A stretch of 32,598 nt of DNA, taken from Chthoniobacterales bacterium (GTDB lineage: Bacteria; Verrucomicrobiota; Verrucomicrobiia; Chthoniobacterales; Terrimicrobiaceae). A program made the translations under genes and the position numbers. Below are positions 18,990-26,419 of the stretch, in pieces (positions within the stretch are counted from its first letter, which is position 1; every line of letters begins with the position of its first letter). Location: NCBI GenBank assembly GCA_014879575.1, contig JACSRU010000149.1, positions 1 through 32,598 on the forward strand. Direction: 5' to 3'. A model generated the notes under the pieces. It was not told where the DNA came from. It searched no databases and saw only the letters and a program-made list of their open reading frames with translations.

Positions 18990-19855
18990 GCCTTCTTCCA
19001 AGCCCGCAATGTTTTTTCGAGCGATTCATGGACCTCAAGCATCCGGATTCCGTGTGCCGCAAGCTTCCCCGGATCCAGGACACAGCTCGCTCGGAACACC
19101 CGCCCGGGATGCGATAAAAAATCCGTCTCATCCGTAAAATACTGGAAGTCCTTCCGGCAGATTCCATGCGCTCGAAGCGCATTTGCAACCTCACTCGTGA
19201 GGATCGCCCCCGGATTGGTCGCATTGTAAATCCCATCCGGAATCCGATCCTCAAGCGATTGCACGGCCGCCGCCGCGAACTCATCGAGTTGGGAAATCGA
19301 ATTCCGCACCTCCAGCAACCGCTCATAGCGCATCAGCTTTGTCAGGTAATTCCTTTCGTTGTCCTCGGCGTTGAAGGGAATCCGCGGTCGCCAGATCACG
19401 ACGCCCGGCGCATCCCGGAGCAACTTTTCCGCCATCCACTTCGTGCGGGCATACCACCCGGCCCGCGGGTCGCTGATCGCAAACTCCGGTTCCTCCTCCT
19501 CGGTGAATCCCGATCCCTTCGCGTGTGCCCCATGGAAAATGCATCCGGAGGAGACATGCCCCCAGCGAATTCCGCGCGATCCCAACACCTCCGCCAGCAC
19601 GCCGGGCACAACCGTGTTGGCTTGCAGGCAGTGCCATTTCTCGATCTCGGTGCCATCAATGTTCGGACGTCCGGTGAAGCCCACCGCATTGATCACGAAT
19701 TCCGGAGTTCTTCCCGCAAACCAACCCGCGACGGCATCCTTCGAAGTCAGATCCAGATCGCGATGACTCGGAGCAGCAAACTCCCGCCCGAGCTGTCGAA
19801 GTCTCGCCGCTATCGCGCTTCCAACATAACCCGTGGCACCAAGGAGAACGATCAT
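18986..19855 (-). CDS. Nucleotide-sugar 4-ketoreductase, RmlD/plant NRS-ER-like
   Basis: A 289-aa short-chain dehydrogenase/reductase of the extended class. It has the NAD(P) motif GATGYVG (6-12), INAVGFTGRPNID (55-67), SSGCIFHG (102-109) and the catalytic pair Tyr135/Lys139 (YARTK). GFTGRPN, the SGCIF block, and the NYLTKLMRYE and NATNPG stretches recall the plant bifunctional UDP-rhamnose enzyme NRS/ER (UER1) and mimiviral reductase L780 more than standard bacterial RmlD, from memory of those sequences. It probably reduces a 4-keto-6-deoxy sugar to a rhamnose-type donor; no 4,6-dehydratase is in this window. First gene of the operon, with a good AGGGA ribosome site about eight bases before the ATG. 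Confidence 0.85.
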   Translation of the reverse strand: MIVLLGATGYVGSAIAARLRQLGREFAAPSHRDLDLTSKDAVAGWFAGRTPEFVINAVGFTGRPNIDGTEIEKWHCLQANTVVPGVLAEVLGSRGIRWGHVSSGCIFHGAHAKGSGFTEEEEPEFAISDPRAGWYARTKWMAEKLLRDAPGVVIWRPRIPFNAEDNERNYLTKLMRYERLLEVRNSISQLDEFAAAAVQSLEDRIPDGIYNATNPGAILTSEVANALRAHGICRKDFQYFTDETDFLSHPGRVFRASCVLDPGKLAAHGIRMLEVHESLEKTLRAWKKA

Positions 19856-19883
19856 GGAGCATTCCCTACCAGTTGCCCGCTCC

Positions 19884-19906
19884 GCTTGCCAGATTTTGTC
19901 GCAAGC
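19884..19906. repeat. Inverted repeat upstream of the glycan operon
   Basis: GCTTGC and GCAAGC form a perfect 6-bp inverted repeat separated by 11 bases, 29 to 51 bases upstream of the first operon gene. It could be an operator or a leader hairpin for the minus-strand operon. No clear -10/-35 pair for that operon was found. Confidence 0.3.
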
Positions 19907-19941
19907 AGAACCGTCTCCTCCCCGACAACCGGGGTTTGCCG

Positions 19942-19960
19942 TTCCAAAAAAAATTTGGAA
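19942..19960. repeat. Perfect A/T-rich inverted repeat before the tRNA promoter
   Basis: TTCCAAAAAAAATTTGGAA is a perfect 7-bp inverted repeat with an A5 centre. It ends seven bases before the -35 box of the tRNA promoter. Its A-tract and position suit an UP element or a bending site; a protein-binding site is also possible. Confidence 0.4.
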
Positions 19961-19967
19961 AGAAAAG

Positions 19968-19995
19968 TTGCAAGCCCGCCTCCGTCCGTCATAAT
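19968..19995 (+). promoter_or_regulatory. Sigma-70 promoter of tRNA-Asp
   Basis: TTGCAA (19968-19973) and CATAAT (19990-19995) are 16 bases apart. The predicted start lies near 20002, seven bases before the mature tRNA, a sensible 5' leader. The position relative to the tRNA supports the call. Confidence 0.6.
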
Positions 19996-20008
19996 CCGCA
20001 GTCTCTTT

Positions 20009-20085
20009 GGAGTCTTAGCTCAATTGGTTAGAGCGCTGCCCTGTCACGGCAGAGGTTGCGGGTTCGAGCCCCGTAGACTCCGCCA
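20009..20085 (+). tRNA. tRNA-Asp (anticodon GTC)
   Basis: A 77-nt cloverleaf including encoded CCA. The acceptor stem GGAGTCT pairs fully with AGACTCC, followed by G73 and CCA. The anticodon arm CTGCC-CTGTCAC-GGCAG places GTC at 20043-20045, reading the Asp codons GAC and GAU. The T-arm shows GGTTCGAGCC and the D-arm TAGCTCAATTGGTTAGAGC. The gene is single, with no tRNA neighbours visible. Confidence 0.97.
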
Positions 20086-20099
20086 CTCATTCGAGTGGC
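20082..20099 (+). other. Hairpin overlapping the tRNA 3' CCA end
   Basis: GCCACTC-ATTC-GAGTGGC is a perfect 7-bp stem that begins at the discriminator base and CCA of the tRNA and continues into the trailer. The bases after it are AAAATCG, with no T-run, so it is not a standard intrinsic terminator. It may influence 3' processing or mark the edge of a duplicated tRNA end. Confidence 0.5.
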
Positions 20100-20121
20100 A
20101 AAATCGCCCGCAAACCCTGAT

Positions 20122-20226
20122 GGATAAAGCCACCTGGTCTTCCTTGTCCAACCGCGTTAGCACCGCCGCCGAATCAACTTCCAACACGTAGTATTTCGCG
20201 AGAGTGGAGGTATCGCAGAAAATCAT
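20122..20226 (-). pseudogene. Truncated PIN-domain (VapC-like) toxin remnant
   Basis: The minus strand encodes about 35 residues beginning MIFCDTSTLAKYYVLEVDS, a recognisable start of a PIN-domain ribonuclease; Asp5 would be the first metal-binding acidic residue. Similarity stops at about codon 35 (VALS). After that the frame runs into the trailer and antisense of tRNA-Asp, giving meaningless residues and a stop. A full VapC has about 130 residues and three more acidic sites, so this copy cannot work. Its start overlaps the stop of the antitoxin tail in the usual vapBC manner. Confidence 0.6.
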
Positions 20227-20289
20227 TGCCGATCACCGCGCACCGCCGCCAAGTCTTCGAGGACCGCATTCGGGTCAGCGTCCGCTGTG
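20223..20289 (-). pseudogene. C-terminal tail of a VapB/Phd-like antitoxin (remnant)
   Basis: A frame ending ADPNAVLEDLAAVRGDRQ and TGA overlaps the toxin fragment's ATG by three bases. The acidic/hydrophobic tail and the ATGA coupling are what an antitoxin C-terminus looks like. Upstream it merges into the end of the membrane-protein gene, so the N-terminal DNA-binding part is absent. With only about 20 residues, the family cannot be assigned. Confidence 0.4.
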
Positions 20290-22080
20290 AATTTCGAGGA
20301 TTTTTCCCTTGGGCGAGCGAAGGATTTTCAGATTCTCATCGAATTCAAATTCCACGATGGCGGGTTTGGGGGCGAACCAGGGAAAGGGACTCACCCGGAT
20401 GCGATCACCCTCGCGGGTGAAGCGTTCGACCACCGCCTCGGGGACCGGTGGTGCCGGGGGGCGGAGGAAGGAAACCGGGCGGGCGAATGCGAGCTTGGAA
20501 AGGGCGAGGAAACTGAGTAGGCACCAGACTGCCACGACGGCGCGGGCGGGCCGCACGGGAAGATGGGGGCCGACCAGCACGAAGGCGCACCCAAGAATCC
20601 CAAAGGCAAATCCCGCCGAGAAACGCAACGACGGAACTTGGGACAGATTCCAGGCGAGACCAAGGAGGGAAAGGCCGGCAGGAATCCCCAGGCTGCGGAT
20701 TCCTGGCCATAGGTTCGTCCGGGTTTTCATGAGAACACCGGCCCCGAGGACTGCTCCGGCGGCCGCGCTGCCGGCAACAAGGAGATTGGTCAAAGCGCTT
20801 TGACCATACAGCCAGAGTTTCCATGTCGGAGTGGTGCGAACAATCTCCGCGCTGGCTCCATAGGTGAAGGCCCAACTCCTGGCGCGTTCGACGGTAAAAT
20901 CCGGCAGCCAGGCGGGAAGTTGCCAGGGGGCGGGAAACGCTCCGCCAAGGGTTGATGGAAACAGGGGATACCCACTGAGCAACCATCCGTGGAAAAGGTA
21001 TGCCACTCCGCACAGGGCAAGGGGCATAAGGCGCAGCGCATGACCGAAGACCGGAATGGCGTTCCGGGAATTCTTGAGGAGAAGGACGAGCCCTCCTCCG
21101 ACGAGCCAGACGAGACCGCATGCCAAGAGCGGCGAGGCGCTCAACTTTGCCGTTGCCGCCAGGAGTGCCAGTGCCAGGAACGAGCGACCACCCGCCGTTG
21201 TGATGAAAAGGAACCCTTCGGCTCGCCCGAATCGAACGACGAACCAGATCGCGGAAAGAACGACAAGATTGGCGGGAATATCGGTGGTGGGCGAAGGGGT
21301 GTTTAACCCCACCACCTGCCGCAACCAAAGATAAAGCGCCGGCAACCAAAACCAATCCGCCCCGTCCGCTTCCCGACGAAGAACGCGGAGCAGTGCCCCC
21401 CAAAGAAGGACCCCTGTCGCAACCAAAACGGGCCCACTCACACTGACCGCCCCGAGGGGTGCGCCCCAAGGCCAGGACATCAACCCTGCCAGCATCCACC
21501 AGGAGGTGTTGTAGCTAAAGACCGAGGTGACGTTTGCCAGTCCCCGGATGACGGGCTCCTCCGCCATCCACATGATGGCCTGGGCATGGTATCCGCCCGT
21601 GTCCCCATGAACCATCAGGCGGGCGGCAAAGAGGGACACAAAAAACGCGACCCCACCAAAAAGAACACCCCCCTGGAGGGACGACCTCCGTGTCGTCCGC
21701 CCATCGTCAAAAAGACCGCCCCCCTGGAGGGACGACCTCCGTGTCGTCCGCCCGTCGCCAAAAAGACCATCACCCTGGAGGCACAGTCGAGACCCCAGGC
21801 AAAACCCCAAACCCGTCCCAAGCACCAAGGGGCCCGGCCAGCCCGCAAGGGGAGCCGCAAGATGGCAGAGGAACCCCATCGTAACAACCGGAACATGCCC
21901 AAGGAGAATCAGGAACGCCATGCGATCCGCCCCTCGCAGCGACTCGGGCAGCGCTCCAAGCACGCGCTGGAGAGCAGCCCCCCACCCGAGCAGACCCAAG
22001 CCCCAACAGGTGATGAAAAGAAAAAGGAATAACATTTGGAAAGCCGGAATCTCTGCCGTCAAGATTGACAATCCCTTCAT
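20275..22080 (-). CDS. Large multi-pass membrane protein (resembles LIC_10190 family)
   Basis: A 601-aa protein with a dozen or so hydrophobic segments from about residue 15 to 530, then a soluble tail of about 70 residues. The block DTGGYHAQAIMWMAEEPVIR, followed by GLANVTSVFSYNTSW, resembles the LIC_10190-type membrane proteins, which look like GT-C-fold glycosyltransferases; this is from memory and the function is unproven. An acidic residue in the first loop (HGDTG) would be the place for a GT-C catalytic Asp. Residues about 100-141 are an insertion made of 17-residue repeats encoded by a DNA tandem repeat, falling between membrane segments. ATG 22080 has no ribosome site; the in-frame ATG at 22035 is an alternative. 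It could serve the neighbouring glycan operon, though the tRNA and a scar separate them. Confidence 0.7.
   Translation of the reverse strand: MKGLSILTAEIPAFQMLFLFLFITCWGLGLLGWGAALQRVLGALPESLRGADRMAFLILLGHVPVVTMGFLCHLAAPLAGWPGPLVLGTGLGFCLGSRLCLQGDGLFGDGRTTRRSSLQGGGLFDDGRTTRRSSLQGGVLFGGVAFFVSLFAARLMVHGDTGGYHAQAIMWMAEEPVIRGLANVTSVFSYNTSWWMLAGLMSWPWGAPLGAVSVSGPVLVATGVLLWGALLRVLRREADGADWFWLPALYLWLRQVVGLNTPSPTTDIPANLVVLSAIWFVVRFGRAEGFLFITTAGGRSFLALALLAATAKLSASPLLACGLVWLVGGGLVLLLKNSRNAIPVFGHALRLMPLALCGVAYLFHGWLLSGYPLFPSTLGGAFPAPWQLPAWLPDFTVERARSWAFTYGASAEIVRTTPTWKLWLYGQSALTNLLVAGSAAAGAVLGAGVLMKTRTNLWPGIRSLGIPAGLSLLGLAWNLSQVPSLRFSAGFAFGILGCAFVLVGPHLPVRPARAVVAVWCLLSFLALSKLAFARPVSFLRPPAPPVPEAVVERFTREGDRIRVSPFPWFAPKPAIVEFEFDENLKILRSPKGKILEIHSGR
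21658..21782. repeat. 51-bp tandem repeat (about 2.5 copies) with internal palindrome
   Basis: Copies begin at 21658, 21709 and 21760 (the third is partial and diverged). Each full copy contains GGACGAC-CTCCGT-GTCGTCC, a perfect 7-bp stem, at 21679-21698 and 21730-21749. The two full copies differ at only a few positions. The 51-bp period is 17 codons, so the host frame stays open, coding a repeated GLF.DGRTTRRSSLQGG unit. It looks like a REP-type palindromic element that entered and duplicated within a gene. Confidence 0.88.
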
Positions 22081-22283
22081 CAGAAATTCAAGGCACTATG
22101 GAAAGGGGAATCCGCACAGCATATTTCCGAGGACGCGTCATTTGTCATTCATGAGACGCGCCAGGGGACTTTTTGCGGAGCTACATATTGTGGTCGCGGC
22201 GCGTCGTTTACCCACCATGTTGTATTTTCTCTTGCCAGCTTGGTGGAGAAACTTACGATCTGGAAAAAGTCTGGAAGCCCCAC

Positions 22284-25200
22284 ATGTATCTGCAATCTTT
22301 GGAAATTATCGGATTCAAGTCGTTTGCCCCCAAAACGGTTTTGAATTTTCATCGCGGGGTGACGGCCATTGTGGGTCCGAATGGTTGCGGCAAGTCCAAC
22401 GTGCTGGATTCCATTCGATGGGTTTTGGGCGAGCAATCGGCGAAGGCGTTGCGCGGTGGCGAGATGGCGGATGTGATTTTCAGCGGGACGGACAGCCGAC
22501 CGGCCCTCGGGATGGCTGAGGTTTCGATGACCTTTGCGGAGTGTGAAAAGGAACTCGGCACGGACTGGAACGAGGTCCGGATCACGCGCCGGGTCCATCG
22601 GGACGGAAAGAGCGAGTATTTTCTGAACAAGACGCCGTGTCGGCTGAAGGACATTCACCAGCTCTTCATGGATACGGGCGTCGGACGCAGCGCGTATTCC
22701 ATCATGGAACAGGGCAAGATTGACCTCATCCTGAGCAGTCGGCCGGAAGACCGGCGCGCGATTTTCGAAGAGGCTGCCGGAATCACGAAATACAAGGCAC
22801 AGAAAAAAGAGGCTCTCCGGAAGCTGGAATACACGGAAGGGAACCTCGTCCGCGTGCAAGACATCATCAAGGAAGTCAAGCGGCAGATCGGTTCGCTGCA
22901 ACGTCAGGCGGGAAAGGCGAGAAGATACCAGGCCCTCATGCAGGACCTCCGGACGTTCGATTCGCACCTCTCGCACCGGAACTACCGGGAACTTGCGGAG
23001 GAACTCGAAAATCTCCGGATCCAGTTGGGACAGGGAGAGGCCGCCCGCGCCATCCATGAGGAGGAGATTGCGGCGCAGGAGACCGAGTTGGCGGGATTTC
23101 GCCAGCGATTGGAGGAACTTGATGCCACGACCTCGACGGCTCGGGAGGAAATTCAAACAATCCGAAACCGGATTTTTTCCGCAGAGAGCCGAATTCAGAC
23201 CAATGGCGAGCGCAACAGCGAGGCGGCTGCGCTGATTGACCGGCACCGTGCGGAAATTGCCCAGGCGGAGGAAAAAATCCGCACACAACAGGAACAAATC
23301 GAGCAGACGGATTCGCTCCTGGGGCAGATGATTGAAACGCTTCGCAGCCACGAGCAGTCGCTCAACGAGCAGAACGAGAAAGTGCGCGCGGCCCGCGAGG
23401 AGCGGCAGGTGGTTGAGCGGGAGATTCAGGAAACGGGAGCGGAAATCTCACGCATCGAGGCCCGACTGAGCTCGCTGCGGAGTGACATTTCCACTGCGGC
23501 CGGTCGCCGGGAGTCCGGGGAAACCCGTTTGCGCCTGCTCCAAGGCGAGTCCGAGGCAACAACTGCGATGGCGGGGGAACTCTCGACCACTCTCACGGAT
23601 CTGACGCGGCGCGGGGAGGACGCGCGACTCGGATTGGAACGGGCCCAGGCGGAAGTTGCCGATGCCACGAATGCGCATGATGCCGCCCAGCAGTCCCGAC
23701 AGAATGCCGAAGCGGTGTTGTCCGTGGCCGGCAAGGAGGCCGCAGGGATCGAGTCCCGACTGGAAGTCCTGCGTCAGTTGCAGGAACAGGGCGAGGGATT
23801 CGATGAAGGCACCCAGGCCGTCCTTCACGGTTTGGATAATCCGTCCTTTTTCAGCCCGGCGGTCCAGGGGGCACTGGCCCAGAACATTCAGGTGGAGCCG
23901 CGATACATCCCCGCGGTGGAGGCCGCGCTTGGTTCCGCGCTCCAAGCCATTGTCTTCAAGGATCCAGGCGTTGCGGAATCGGCCCTTCTGACACTTTCCC
24001 GGAACAAGCTGGGCCGGGCGAATGTGATCCCGTCGGATTGGATTTCCCGTGGGGAGGAGCCCCCCCGCGAGGTGCCCTTTGGTTCGCTTGGTCGTGCCTC
24101 GGAATGTGTGGGTGGGGTAGGGGACGCGGCGGACCTTGCCCGGCACTTGTTGGCCGGCGTGGTGATCGTTGAGAATCTGGAAACAGGCTTTCGCCTGCGC
24201 CCACAGTTTCCGGGATTTGGCTACGCGACTTTGCAGGGGGAATTCATCGCCCCGAATGGGATTGTGCAGGGTGGTGCCTCCGGCGAAAATACCGGACAAT
24301 CCGCGCTTCAGCGCAAGGCCCAGATTGCGCAGCTTGATCAGGAACTCGCCGCTTCCACAATCCGGATCGAGAACCTTGCGGGCGAAAAGGCGAGGGCCGG
24401 AGAGGCACTCGACCAGGCGGTGGATCGCCTCCATGCGGCGAGGGACGTTGTTCAGTCCGCACAGGTCGAGGTGGCTTCGCTCGAAAATGAGCGCCGCCAT
24501 TTCGAGCGTCAGCTTGCCGATGCCGAAGCCAAGCGGGCCTCGTTTGCCCGCGAGACGGCCTCGATTGAGGAGTCGCTGCGTGCGAGTCTTGCCCATCTGG
24601 GCGAGTTGGAATCCACGATCACCCAGGCGACATCCGGGCTCGATGCCTGTCGGATTTCGCGTGGGGAGGCGGAAGTGCGCATCCAGGTGGCGCGCGACCG
24701 GGAAAGTGCCGCCGGAGATGCCCTCAATGAGATTCGCGTGCGGGTGGCCACGGAACGCCAGCAGCAGGAAAACCTCAACCGCCAGCGGGGGCCAATGGCG
24801 GCGCGTCTGCTTGAACTCTCCGAACTCCTCGATGCCCGCCGGGTGGATATTGCCAATTACGAGCAGAGAATCGAAACGCTGAATTCCGAAAACGCCTCCC
24901 TGCAGGTGTCGCTCGCGGAGTGGAAGATTTCCCAGCAGGAAGGCGAAACAAAGTTGGAGGGACTCATTGCATCCCGTGCGGAGGTTCACAGCAGCGCCGA
25001 TGCCATCGAGACCGCCCTCCGGGGCGCGCGGCAGCAACTTGTCCGAATTCAGGAAGACCGGGGGCGGATCGAAGTCAAATCCACGCAAACCGAGATGCGA
25101 ATGGAAAACATCCGCAACCACGTCTCCCACCGCTACCAGCTCGATCTCGAAGCCTTCCAGCCGGACACCTACGCGCTTCTGGTGGCATTCCGTGAACGGG

Positions 25201-26165
25201 GAAAACGCAAACCGGAAGCCGAGGCAACAGACCCGGCGGACGGCACAACGGGGGAAGCGACCGCGCAGGAACCCGCCGAACCAACTCCGGAAAGCTCGGA
25301 GGGAATTCCCTGGGAGCGTATCGAGGAGATTGTCGCGGAATTGACCGAGCGCGTGGAATCCATGGGACCCGTCAATGTGGATGCCATTCAGGAATTCGAC
25401 GAGTTGGAGGAACGCTTCACGTTTCTCGAAAAACAAAACGCCGATCTCGTCAACTCGAAGGCGGAACTCCTCGAGGTCATTTCAAAAATCAACCGCACCA
25501 CGAAAGAACTCTTCTCCGAGACATTCGAAAAAATTCGGGTCAACTTCCAGGAGATGTTTAACGAGTTGTTCGGGGGCGGTCGCGCAAATCTCCTGCTCGT
25601 GGACGACAGTGATCCCCTCGAGTCCGGGATCGAGATCATTGCCAAGCCTCCCGGCAAACAACTCCAGAGCGTCAGCCTCCTCTCGGGCGGCGAGCGCACG
25701 ATGACGGCCGTCTCGCTTCTCTTCGCAATCTACATGGTCAAGCCCAGTCCGTTTTGCGTGCTGGATGAAATGGACGCCCCGTTGGACGAGTCAAACATCA
25801 GCCGCTTCGTCAAAATCCTTGATCGCTTCGTGGGACAGAGCCAGTTTGTTGTCATCACGCACAACAAGCGCACGATCAGCCGCGCCGACATGCTCTACGG
25901 GGTGACCATGGAAGAGCACGGGGTCAGCAAGCTCGTCAGCGTGAAATTCAGCGGACGCACGGAAGGCGACCATCCGGAGCATTCCATCGCGGATTCGTTT
26001 GGGAAATCCCGAAACCTTGCCAGCGAGCAGGACCCTTCGGAATCCCGGCATGCGGATTTCCTTGAGGAATCCGCTTCTCCCGAGGAACCGTCTCCGGAGG
26101 ATTCGGAGGGGGCCTCACTGCCCGGATCTGATGAACCTGTCGAGTCGGATGCCAACCCGGTATGA
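22284..26165 (+). CDS. smc: Chromosome segregation protein SMC
   Basis: The ATPase core of bacterial condensin, which organises and helps segregate the chromosome. The 1293-residue chain shows the N-terminal head with FKSF and Walker A GPNGCGKS (31-38), a first coiled coil (about 170-500), a hinge (about 500-665, with Gly-rich GIVQGGASG at its end), the return coiled coil (to about 960) and the C-terminal head with signature LSGGER (1133-1138) and Walker B CVLDEMDAPLDESN (Glu1162 catalytic). A Pro/Glu/Thr-rich stretch of about 35 residues (near 975-1010) splits coil and head, and an acidic tail of about 60 residues ends the protein; both are extra compared with Bacillus SMC. ATG 22284 starts MYLQSLEIIGFKSF exactly as in the family; an in-frame extension to 22173 is unlikely. 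No promoter was identified in the 203-bp gap upstream. Confidence 0.96.
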   Translation: MYLQSLEIIGFKSFAPKTVLNFHRGVTAIVGPNGCGKSNVLDSIRWVLGEQSAKALRGGEMADVIFSGTDSRPALGMAEVSMTFAECEKELGTDWNEVRITRRVHRDGKSEYFLNKTPCRLKDIHQLFMDTGVGRSAYSIMEQGKIDLILSSRPEDRRAIFEEAAGITKYKAQKKEALRKLEYTEGNLVRVQDIIKEVKRQIGSLQRQAGKARRYQALMQDLRTFDSHLSHRNYRELAEELENLRIQLGQGEAARAIHEEEIAAQETELAGFRQRLEELDATTSTAREEIQTIRNRIFSAESRIQTNGERNSEAAALIDRHRAEIAQAEEKIRTQQEQIEQTDSLLGQMIETLRSHEQSLNEQNEKVRAAREERQVVEREIQETGAEISRIEARLSSLRSDISTAAGRRESGETRLRLLQGESEATTAMAGELSTTLTDLTRRGEDARLGLERAQAEVADATNAHDAAQQSRQNAEAVLSVAGKEAAGIESRLEVLRQLQEQGEGFDEGTQAVLHGLDNPSFFSPAVQGALAQNIQVEPRYIPAVEAALGSALQAIVFKDPGVAESALLTLSRNKLGRANVIPSDWISRGEEPPREVPFGSLGRASECVGGVGDAADLARHLLAGVVIVENLETGFRLRPQFPGFGYATLQGEFIAPNGIVQGGASGENTGQSALQRKAQIAQLDQELAASTIRIENLAGEKARAGEALDQAVDRLHAARDVVQSAQVEVASLENERRHFERQLADAEAKRASFARETASIEESLRASLAHLGELESTITQATSGLDACRISRGEAEVRIQVARDRESAAGDALNEIRVRVATERQQQENLNRQRGPMAARLLELSELLDARRVDIANYEQRIETLNSENASLQVSLAEWKISQQEGETKLEGLIASRAEVHSSADAIETALRGARQQLVRIQEDRGRIEVKSTQTEMRMENIRNHVSHRYQLDLEAFQPDTYALLVAFRERGKRKPEAEATDPADGTTGEATAQEPAEPTPESSEGIPWERIEEIVAELTERVESMGPVNVDAIQEFDELEERFTFLEKQNADLVNSKAELLEVISKINRTTKELFSETFEKIRVNFQEMFNELFGGGRANLLLVDDSDPLESGIEIIAKPPGKQLQSVSLLSGGERTMTAVSLLFAIYMVKPSPFCVLDEMDAPLDESNISRFVKILDRFVGQSQFVVITHNKRTISRADMLYGVTMEEHGVSKLVSVKFSGRTEGDHPEHSIADSFGKSRNLASEQDPSESRHADFLEESASPEEPSPEDSEGASLPGSDEPVESDANPV

Positions 26166-26419
26166 GTTTCGTCCCACTGGAAACCGCACTGCGCAGGAGG
26201 CTCGATGTTGTTGGCGATCACGGACTGCGAGCCACCGACCCGAAGGCCCATTTGGAAGCCCTGAAGGCGGCTCATCGGGAACTCGAAATACAGATCGCCA
26301 GACTCCCAGTGGACACCCCTCCCCAGTTGTTTCATTTTTTGCAGCAGCAGAGCTATGAAAAGGCCCACAAGTTTCTGAAGGATTTGACTTTCAGGGAGCC
26401 GGGCGGCTTGTCGGAATAA
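26162..26419 (+). CDS. Small hypothetical protein coupled to smc
   Basis: An 85-aa protein of no family I recognise. Its ATG overlaps the smc stop as ATGA, so its translation is probably coupled to SMC. It is hydrophilic and predicted mostly helical, with charged heptad-like stretches (KAHLEALKAAHRELEIQIARL) and a C-terminal LQQQSYEKAHKFLKDL helix; there is no signal peptide or Cys pair. The last 29 bases overlap the convergent HAD gene. It could be a partner or stability factor for SMC, or simply a hitch-hiking gene. Confidence 0.65.
   Translation: MSFVPLETALRRRLDVVGDHGLRATDPKAHLEALKAAHRELEIQIARLPVDTPPQLFHFLQQQSYEKAHKFLKDLTFREPGGLSE

Noticed and set aside
20044-20121. Extension of the PIN fragment into the tRNA (residues like RGSNPQPLP)
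   Set aside because: This is the usual spurious translation of a tRNA antisense strand and not part of the toxin.
23448-25436. 662-codon minus-strand frame inside smc
   Set aside because: Antisense of the SMC coils; no motifs, and smc is intact.
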